DNA from: Tannerellaceae bacterium
GTDB taxonomy: Bacteria > Bacteroidota > Bacteroidia > Bacteroidales > Tannerellaceae
Assembly: GCA_031273385.1 (NCBI GenBank)
Contig: JAISRY010000118.1
Location: 1 to 8,323 of the forward strand
Length of the DNA stretch: 8,323 nucleotides
Reading direction: 5' to 3'
Under the pieces are notes generated by a model. The model was not told the origin of the DNA, made no database searches, and saw only the letters and a program-made list of their open reading frames with translations. Positions 1 to 6,182 of this stretch are shown piece after piece. Each line of letters opens with the position of its first letter. The first letter of the stretch is position 1. A program made the translations under genes and the position numbers.

Positions 1-15
1 AAAAAAACAAGCTAT
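1..15 (+). promoter_or_regulatory. AT-rich translation leader of the susD-like gene
   Basis: Only 15 bases precede the first ATG. They are A-rich (seven consecutive A) with no Shine-Dalgarno-like GGAGG, which is common in Bacteroidota, where A/T-rich leaders support initiation. No promoter can be assessed because the window begins here. The end of the expected upstream susC gene is not visible either. Confidence 0.4.
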
Positions 16-1653
16 ATGAAAAGAAAGAACATCCTATTCACCGGCTTCTTTGTTTCCCTGCTCCTCGCCTCCTGTATCGACCTGACGGAAACAAACGAAA
101 ACCCCACCGAAATAACGCAGGTAGGCGGTTACCTGCACCTGTCGACCATCCTGTCGAGCACGGCGAACCTGTATCACGTGGAGAACTTTTCGAGCGCCGA
201 GATCATCACCGCCATGCAATACATACAGATCCTGAACAAGGTCAACGAATGTAACTATATCTGGAACCAAAAGGACTGGACAGGCTATTACGACATCCTG
301 AGAAACAACAAAGCGATGTACAACAGCGCAGAAGAGCAAGGGAATCATTTCTACAAAGGCGTCGCCCTGGTGATAAAATCTTTCCTGTTCGGGTATATCA
401 CCGACCTGTGGGGGGACTGCCCCTATACCGACGCCCTGAAAGGGGACGAGGGAATCTATTCGCCGCCGTTCGACACCCAGGAGACGGTCTTTAACGGGAT
501 CTTCGCCGACCTGGAACAGGCGAACGAGGAGTTGAGCGCACAGGCGGAGAACCTCTCTTCATCCGAGGGCGCCTACGACCTGGCCTACGGGGGAGATGGG
601 GTGAAATGGAGGAAAATGGCCAATTCGCTCGCCTTGCGCTATTACATGCGCCTCAGTGCAAAACAGCCGGACAAGGCGAGGGCGGGCATTGAAAAGATCA
701 TGGGGAATCCCGCCCAGTATCCTGTGTTCGGGAGTAACGACGACATCTGCCAGATCGCCTACCCGGGGCAAAACTCATCGGATTCGTGGATCGGCGGGCC
801 GCTGAGGTGGACGGACAACGGCAACTCGTTCCGGAACAGGAAGCCCTGCCGGACATTTATCAATACGCTGAGCGCGTTGGACGACCCCCGCCTGCCGGTC
901 TGGTTTACCCCCGTAGAGGTGCAGATCGTAGTCGAAGAACCGCCCTATACCTATCCGGAAGAGGACATTACGGTAGGGAACAAACGCTACGTTCACGACA
1001 ATGCCGAAATCCTTGCCGGCGGCTCGATCGAATACGACGAGGGGCTGTATGTCGGGCTACCGCACAACGTGATCAACCGTTTCTACTACAACCTGACCAG
1101 CATGAACGAAGATGCCCGGAACGTATCGGTCTCCTACCTGACGCCGAGGTACAACCAGAATACGGACGAACTGGTAAAGGCTACGCTCATCTCATACGCC
1201 GAAGTCTGTTTCATCCTTGCCGAAGCCGCCCAGAGGGGATGGAGCGTAGGCGCATCCGCCGAAACGTATTACAACGACGGCGTGAAAGCCTCGCTGGAGC
1301 AATACCGCGTAGGAGAGGGTTTCGACCGGTATATCCGTCAGGACGGGGCGAAATACGACGGCACCCTGGCGCGTATTATCGAACAGAAATGGATAGCCCA
1401 GTACCTCCTGCCCGAGTCATGGTTTGATTTCCGCCGGACAGGGTTGCCCGAACTGCCGGTCAATTACCCCGAGGCAGGCAAGTATCCGGCTATCCCCGTC
1501 CGCTTCATCTACCCGACGATAGAGACCCGTAACAATACGGCAAACTATACCGAAGCCATCGGGAGGCTGGAAAAGACGCCCTATTCCGACCTGGGGAACG
1601 ACGACCATTACTCCAAACCCTGGATATTACAGGGAACGAACAAACCCTGGTAA
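16..1653 (+). CDS. SusD/RagB-family nutrient-binding outer-membrane lipoprotein
   Basis: This encodes a 545-residue surface glycan-binding lipoprotein of the SusD/RagB superfamily, closest by appearance to the SusD-like_2 type. Such proteins sit as a lid on a SusC TonB-dependent transporter and deliver ligands to it. The N-terminus has a KRK charged start, a hydrophobic core and the lipobox LASC with lipidation at Cys20, followed by an acidic stretch (IDLTET) of the kind seen on exported Bacteroidota lipoproteins. Family signatures are TDLWGDCPYT at residues 129-138, KWRKMANSLALRYYMRLS from residue 197, SYAEVCFILAEAA from residue 393, and EQKWIAQYLLPESWFDFRRT from residue 456, the last being the typical C-terminal SusD helix. 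The length fits the family and the frame is intact. The next gene begins 11 nt downstream. The usual susC partner should lie just upstream of the window. Ligand specificity cannot be read from the sequence. Confidence 0.95.
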   Translation: MKRKNILFTGFFVSLLLASCIDLTETNENPTEITQVGGYLHLSTILSSTANLYHVENFSSAEIITAMQYIQILNKVNECNYIWNQKDWTGYYDILRNNKAMYNSAEEQGNHFYKGVALVIKSFLFGYITDLWGDCPYTDALKGDEGIYSPPFDTQETVFNGIFADLEQANEELSAQAENLSSSEGAYDLAYGGDGVKWRKMANSLALRYYMRLSAKQPDKARAGIEKIMGNPAQYPVFGSNDDICQIAYPGQNSSDSWIGGPLRWTDNGNSFRNRKPCRTFINTLSALDDPRLPVWFTPVEVQIVVEEPPYTYPEEDITVGNKRYVHDNAEILAGGSIEYDEGLYVGLPHNVINRFYYNLTSMNEDARNVSVSYLTPRYNQNTDELVKATLISYAEVCFILAEAAQRGWSVGASAETYYNDGVKASLEQYRVGEGFDRYIRQDGAKYDGTLARIIEQKWIAQYLLPESWFDFRRTGLPELPVNYPEAGKYPAIPVRFIYPTIETRNNTANYTEAIGRLEKTPYSDLGNDDHYSKPWILQGTNKPW

Positions 1654-1664
1654 AAACGGTACCG

Positions 1665-3860
1665 ATGATGAAGCGATATCCCTACATCCTTATACTCGGC
1701 ATCCTCCTTACGGCAGGATGCCGGCAGCAGCGGCAGCAGCCTCCGGCGGGTATGCCGGTGGCCGATACGCCCTACAAAGCGGCCTATGCCGTAAAGTATA
1801 CGGTGAACCCGAAATGGGCTGACGCCCGCTTGCGCAAAGTCGTCGTCGATGGAAACAACAGCGTCTTCATCCTGACCGATAAAGGCGTCTTCCGCGACTT
1901 CCCCGGCGATATCATCTCCAAAGACCTCACCTACGCTTCGCTGGCGGACAAGACGGCCATCGACCTGTGCGTACAGGAAGAGACGGGCTATCTGTACTAC
2001 CTGTATTCCGATCGTTTCCTGACGAACAGCCATGCGGGAAGTATCTGCGGGCATCTCACGCCGGACGTCTATACGGCGTTCGCCGTAAATGCCGGCGACG
2101 ACGTATTGTTGGTGGGCGATGCCGGCGGCGCATTGTTCCGCAGGAGCGAAAAGCTGGCGGATATCCCTCTCCCCGGCGGGAAGCTTGTCCGGCTCTATGT
2201 CTATGGTAAAACATTCTGGTACCTGACTGCCGGAGCCCTCTATCGCCTGGAGGGGAGGGAATGGAAAACCGTCTATGAGGGGGAGGGGCTTACGGCGCTT
2301 GCCTTTTCGGGGGACGATATTGCCGTAGGGACATCCGACGGTTACTTTATGATCGATCATAGCGGCAGGATAACGGCGGAGAAAAACAACCGCCTGCCCG
2401 TGCCGGCCATTAACGGCCTATTGGCTGTCGATGGGCGGTATTGGTTCTCTTCCGATGACGGGGCGTATGTGAAGTGCGGCGACGGCTATCGCTATTATGC
2501 CTGGCAACGCTGGCTGAACCGGAAAGAGGTCGTCGATATGGCCGCCGGAAGGGATGGGGAGCTATACCTCCTTACGCCCACCGGCTTGAACAAGCTCGCT
2601 TTCCGCGACGAAACGCTCTCCGGCAAAGCCGCCTCTATACAGGATGATTTACGGAAATACCACCTGCGGTATGGCTTCTCTATGGAGTCCCGCCTGGTAG
2701 ACCCCGCCGACCCGACCTCCATCCAATTGGTCGACAGCGACAACGACGGCCTATGGACATCTTTCTACCTCGGCAGCCAGGCATTCCGTTATGCCGTAAC
2801 GGGCGATCCGGAGGCTAAACGCTATGTCTGGGAATCGTTCGAGCCGTTCGAACGCCTGATCGCCATCCATGGCATCAAAGGCTTTTCGGGGCGGACATTC
2901 GAGCGTACCGGCTATTACGTATCCGACCCCCGCGCATGGCGTCCCTCGCCCGACCCCGACTGGTACTGGAAAGGGACGACAAGTACGGATGAGTTTGTCG
3001 GATACCTCTTCGTCGCGGCGGTGATTGACCAATTCGTAGCCGAAACGCAAGAGGAAAAGAAGAGGGTAGCCGGTTATGTGGATGCCATTATGACGCATAT
3101 CATCACCAACGACTATTACTTCATCGACTACGACGGACTACCGACGCTCTGGGGACGGTGGAACCCCGAATATGTCAACGCCTTTGCCCCCACCCAGTTC
3201 GACCGCCGCCTGAACAGCGCCTTGACGATCACCGGATTGCAACTGGCCTACGCGCTGACCGGCAAGGAGATCTACCTGACGGAAGCTTACCGGATGATGA
3301 AAGAACACGGCTATCTGGAGAACATGAAGATACCGATGAAGAATATACGTTATACGACCGGATTCCAGCACCAGGGTATTACGATGGGGGAAGACTGGAA
3401 CCACTCCGACGACGAGATGGCGTTCCTCACCTATTGGGTGATGTATCACTATGCGTTCGATGAGGCATTGAAAAAGGAGTATGCCGCCATGATCGCCGAC
3501 CACTGGGAAATAGAGCGGCCGGAACAGAACGCCTTATGGAATCTCCTGACCTACGGGACGGCAGGCGACATCGACCTCGAACCCACGATCCGGTACCTGC
3601 GTGAGTTTCCTGTCGACCGCCGGCGGTACACCGTCCGGAACTCACACCGGAAAGACCTTGCTTTCCTGCCGGAAGATGTGCATACCAATTTCAGGGCGCA
3701 AACCACGACGGAACTGATCCCTAAAGGCGAACGTCCCATGAACAGGCACAACGCAAACGAATTTGCCATCGACGGGGGGCGTGGCGGCGAGACCTGCCTG
3801 GCGGGCGACGAATACCTCCTCCCCTATTGGTTGGCGCGTTACCTGAAAGTGATAGAATAG
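1665..3860 (+). CDS. Lipoprotein with N-terminal beta-propeller-like and C-terminal alpha/alpha toroid-like domains, function unknown
   Basis: This encodes a 731-residue predicted lipoprotein with a hydrophobic N-terminus ending LTAGC (Cys19). An RQQRQQPP tether follows, encoded by a perfect 9-bp tandem repeat. From about residue 40 to 320 there are repeated short beta-strand units of the form 'VFILTDKGVF', 'LYRLEG', 'DIAVGTSDGYFMID', 'RYWFSSDDGAY' and 'GELYLLTPTGLNKL', which read like propeller blades related to two-component-regulator/WD40-type propellers. From about residue 330 the protein becomes helix-rich and rich in aromatics: DSDNDGLWTSFYLGSQAFRY from residue 357, then STDEFVGYLF and DGLPTLWGRWNPEY. 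This suggests an (alpha/alpha)n toroid as in many glycosidases and lyases. I cannot assign it to a CAZy family, and no catalytic residues are identified. ATG codons at 1665 and 1668 are both possible starts. Its position between susD and the hydrolases suggests a role in binding or degrading the same substrate; this is inference. Confidence 0.85.
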   Translation: MMKRYPYILILGILLTAGCRQQRQQPPAGMPVADTPYKAAYAVKYTVNPKWADARLRKVVVDGNNSVFILTDKGVFRDFPGDIISKDLTYASLADKTAIDLCVQEETGYLYYLYSDRFLTNSHAGSICGHLTPDVYTAFAVNAGDDVLLVGDAGGALFRRSEKLADIPLPGGKLVRLYVYGKTFWYLTAGALYRLEGREWKTVYEGEGLTALAFSGDDIAVGTSDGYFMIDHSGRITAEKNNRLPVPAINGLLAVDGRYWFSSDDGAYVKCGDGYRYYAWQRWLNRKEVVDMAAGRDGELYLLTPTGLNKLAFRDETLSGKAASIQDDLRKYHLRYGFSMESRLVDPADPTSIQLVDSDNDGLWTSFYLGSQAFRYAVTGDPEAKRYVWESFEPFERLIAIHGIKGFSGRTFERTGYYVSDPRAWRPSPDPDWYWKGTTSTDEFVGYLFVAAVIDQFVAETQEEKKRVAGYVDAIMTHIITNDYYFIDYDGLPTLWGRWNPEYVNAFAPTQFDRRLNSALTITGLQLAYALTGKEIYLTEAYRMMKEHGYLENMKIPMKNIRYTTGFQHQGITMGEDWNHSDDEMAFLTYWVMYHYAFDEALKKEYAAMIADHWEIERPEQNALWNLLTYGTAGDIDLEPTIRYLREFPVDRRRYTVRNSHRKDLAFLPEDVHTNFRAQTTTELIPKGERPMNRHNANEFAIDGGRGGETCLAGDEYLLPYWLARYLKVIE
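1722..1739 (+). repeat. Perfect 9-bp tandem duplication (CGGCAGCAG x2)
   Basis: Two identical adjacent copies of CGGCAGCAG directly follow the lipobox cysteine codon of the propeller/toroid lipoprotein and encode RQQRQQ. They lie in the flexible tether, where length changes in 3-residue steps would be tolerated. It is probably a simple slippage duplication. Confidence 0.7.
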
Positions 3861-3882
3861 AATAACATAAAATCGACATAAA
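3861..3882 (+). promoter_or_regulatory. AT-rich intergenic leader of the PqaA-family gene
   Basis: This 22-nt spacer is the longest gap between genes in the window. It is nearly all A and T (AATAACATAAAATCGACATA plus AA) and contrasts with the G+C-rich coding DNA around it. It has no Shine-Dalgarno consensus and most likely acts as an A-rich Bacteroidota-type initiation region. It is too short to hold a convincing separate promoter or a terminator, so read-through from the upstream gene is expected. Confidence 0.4.
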
Positions 3883-5244
3883 ATGAAAAAGCGTCTTTTA
3901 TTCATTGCGGTTCTCTTCCTGACAGGCGTCACGATCTTCTCGCCTGCACAGCAGGCCATCGTGCCGGCCACCGCGCTTCAGCATTATATCCACAACGGCG
4001 ATCTGACCCGTGGATGGGAGGTGCGCGACAGCTATACCATCGAGGATGTCAGCATCTATTCCATCCTGCTGATATCCCAGAAATGGCAGGGCATCCTCTG
4101 GAAACACGAACTGGTGGTATGCGTCCCCAGGGAGGTCGATAAGGATGGCGCACTGCTGTTCATTACCGGCAGCTCCGTCAGCGACGGTATGCCCAAGATA
4201 GCCAAAAGGGACGATGAAATGTCTTCCATCATGGCGGCGATAGCGGCAAAGAACAAAGCGGTGATCGCCATACTCCGCCAAGTCCCCAACCAGCCGTTAT
4301 ACGGCGGGTTGACCGAAGATGCGCTCATCTCCTACACGCTGAATGAGTTTAAGAAAGGGGGGGACTATTCCTGGCCGCTGCTCTTCCCGATGGTGAAAAG
4401 CGCACTGAAAGCGATGGATGCCGTGCAGGAGTTTGCCTCCGAATATGCCGGCAGGGAGATCGCCGGCTTTGTCGTCTCGGGAGCCTCCAAAAGGGGATGG
4501 ACGACCTGGCTGACGGGCGCAAGCAAAGATCCCCGCGTATGGGCGATCGCACCGATGGTCATCGACATGCTCAATATGCCGGCGACGCTGGATTACCAGA
4601 AAGAGCTGTATGGCGAATACAGCGAAGAGATACAGGATTATGTCAAACTGGAAATCCCGCAAGCCGTCCACAGCGAGTTCGGCAACGCCATCGTTTCCAT
4701 GATAGACCCCTATGCGTACCGGAAAGACCTCGCCATGCCCAAACTGATTTTTATGGGGACGAACGACCCTTACTGGACAGTGGATGCCGTCAAGCACTAC
4801 CTCGACGGGATACCCGGACAGAACTACCTGCACTATGTCCCCAATGCCGGCCATGGGCTGGGCGACAAGATTCAGGCGATGACGGCGCTCAACTCTTTCC
4901 TCGCCCTGACGCTGGCCAAAGCGCCTTACCCCGCCTGCTCGTGGGAGCTGGCGGAAAAAGGAAAGAAGATCCTTTTGACGGTACACGCTTCGCCCGGGGA
5001 GCTGGTAAAAGCCTCTCTATGGACGGCGCAGTCGGACAGCCGGGATTTCCGCGAATCCAAATGGACGGCTGCGGATATCCCCTCGAGCGCCGGTAAGCCG
5101 GTGGTGGAAGCCGCGCTCAGCTATCCGGCAAAGGGCTACCGGGCGTTTTACGTCCAGTTGGCCTACGAAGATATCAACGGGGATGAGTATGCCCTCTGCA
5201 CCAGGGTCTACGTGGCGGATAAGAAACAGGTATTTGTTAAATAA
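3883..5244 (+). CDS. Secreted PhoPQ-activated pathogenicity-related (PqaA-family) alpha/beta-hydrolase
   Basis: This encodes a 453-residue exported protein of the PhoPQ_related family (Salmonella PqaA, Dictyostelium AprA). The Sec signal peptide is MKKRLLFIAVLFLTGVTIFSPA with likely cleavage before QQ and no lipobox cysteine, so a periplasmic or secreted location is expected. Early family features are the tryptophan-rich strand around SQKWQGILWKHELVVCVP and the RQVPNQPLYGG segment. The nucleophile elbow is GASKRGW with Ser202. The likely acid is Asp295 (MGTNDPYW) and the histidine is His324 (NAGHGLGD), a complete alpha/beta-hydrolase triad. A beta-rich C-terminal domain follows from about residue 350. 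Members are thought to be serine hydrolases or peptidase-like proteins, but the substrates are poorly defined. In this operon an esterase or deacylase role on the imported substrate is plausible but unproven. The stop lies 10 nt before the next start. Confidence 0.92.
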   Translation: MKKRLLFIAVLFLTGVTIFSPAQQAIVPATALQHYIHNGDLTRGWEVRDSYTIEDVSIYSILLISQKWQGILWKHELVVCVPREVDKDGALLFITGSSVSDGMPKIAKRDDEMSSIMAAIAAKNKAVIAILRQVPNQPLYGGLTEDALISYTLNEFKKGGDYSWPLLFPMVKSALKAMDAVQEFASEYAGREIAGFVVSGASKRGWTTWLTGASKDPRVWAIAPMVIDMLNMPATLDYQKELYGEYSEEIQDYVKLEIPQAVHSEFGNAIVSMIDPYAYRKDLAMPKLIFMGTNDPYWTVDAVKHYLDGIPGQNYLHYVPNAGHGLGDKIQAMTALNSFLALTLAKAPYPACSWELAEKGKKILLTVHASPGELVKASLWTAQSDSRDFRESKWTAADIPSSAGKPVVEAALSYPAKGYRAFYVQLAYEDINGDEYALCTRVYVADKKQVFVK

Positions 5245-5254
5245 GCAAGCGGAT

Positions 5255-6181
5255 ATGAACAGGTTAATTGTTTTGTTAATGGCAGCGATATGTTGTGTGA
5301 CGGCAAGTGCGCAGACCCTTGCCGAGCGGTTGGGATATCAGAAAACCGACCGGATCCTCATCATCAACAATGATGATGCAGGCATGTGCCATGCAGCGAA
5401 TATGGCGACCATAGAGGGGATGGAAAAGGGATTGATCAGTTCGGCGACGATCATGATGCCCTGTCCGTGGTCGAACGAGATGATCGCCTATGCGGTCGGC
5501 CATCCGGAGAAGAGTTTCGGCGTGCATCTTACGCTGACCGCCGAATGGAAAAAATACCGTTGGGCGACCGTCGCACCGCGCAACGAAGTACCGGGCTTGT
5601 ACGACAACGAGGGCTATATGTGGCACAGTGTGGAAGAGGTCTATCAATCTTCCAGTCCCGAAGAGGCGTTGGCCGAGGGGCGCGCCCAGATAAAAAAGGC
5701 GCTGGACAGCGGTATCCGCATCACCCATCTCGATTCCCACATGGGAACCTACCAGTATTCGCCGGACTATATGGCGGTCTATATCCAATTGGCTAAAGAG
5801 TTTAACCTCCCTTTGCGGATGCCTTCGAGGGCGACGTTCGAAGCGATGGGGTTTCCCGCCTTGAGGGATGAATGTGAACGACAGGGGATTGTCTGCACCG
5901 ACTATTTTATCCACGAAGAGCTGAAAGGATACACCGCCGCAAACGTAGAGCAGTTCTGGACGGATTACATAAAGAACCTCCGTCCGGGCGTGACCGAGAT
6001 CTACATCCATGCCTCGAAAGAGAGCGACGAGATACGGGCAATCACCGCGTCGGCGGATAAGAGGATCAAAGAGCTGGCCTTTTTCACCTCCGAAGCGTTG
6101 AAGGCATTGATCGAGAGGGAGGGAATCAACGTAATCAGTTACCGCCCTTTAATGGAGTTACAGAGAAAAGAGGCCAAATAG
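5255..6181 (+). CDS. Exported YdjC/ChbG-family carbohydrate deacetylase
   Basis: This encodes a 308-residue member of the YdjC/ChbG family, metal-dependent enzymes that remove N-acetyl groups from chitobiose-type and other N-acetylated oligosaccharides. The expected metal and catalytic motifs are present: NNDDAG with Asp40-Asp41, GVHLTL with His91, and HLDSH with His158, Asp160 and His162. The ATG at 5255 was chosen because it begins a clean signal peptide, MNRLIVLLMAAICCVTASA before Gln, and sits 10 nt after the preceding stop. An in-frame ATG at 5183 would overlap the upstream gene by 62 nt and bury the signal peptide behind a charged extension. Escherichia coli ChbG is cytoplasmic, so the exported form implies action on periplasmic oligosaccharides. 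The stop is separated from the next ATG by a single base, suggesting translational coupling. The substrate is not determined; in this family it can also be a diacetylated or aromatic-linked sugar. Confidence 0.93.
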   Translation: MNRLIVLLMAAICCVTASAQTLAERLGYQKTDRILIINNDDAGMCHAANMATIEGMEKGLISSATIMMPCPWSNEMIAYAVGHPEKSFGVHLTLTAEWKKYRWATVAPRNEVPGLYDNEGYMWHSVEEVYQSSSPEEALAEGRAQIKKALDSGIRITHLDSHMGTYQYSPDYMAVYIQLAKEFNLPLRMPSRATFEAMGFPALRDECERQGIVCTDYFIHEELKGYTAANVEQFWTDYIKNLRPGVTEIYIHASKESDEIRAITASADKRIKELAFFTSEALKALIEREGINVISYRPLMELQRKEAK

Positions 6182-6182
6182 G

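Noticed and set aside
786..1427. 213-codon plus-strand frame inside the SusD gene
   Set aside because: It is an out-of-frame reading of the SusD coding sequence with an Arg-rich composition, a typical shadow of G+C-rich codons.
1608..2360. 250-codon open frame on the minus strand
   Set aside because: It lies fully antisense to the propeller lipoprotein gene, its predicted product has no recognisable domain, and G+C-rich coding DNA commonly yields long antisense open frames.
4297..4986. 229-codon open frame on the minus strand
   Set aside because: It is antisense to the PqaA-family gene, which carries an intact catalytic triad. There is no signal peptide or domain on the antisense product.
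5276..6010. 244-codon open frame on the minus strand
   Set aside because: It is antisense to the YdjC/ChbG gene, whose motifs are unmistakable. The minus-strand translation is rich in Arg/His with no family signature.
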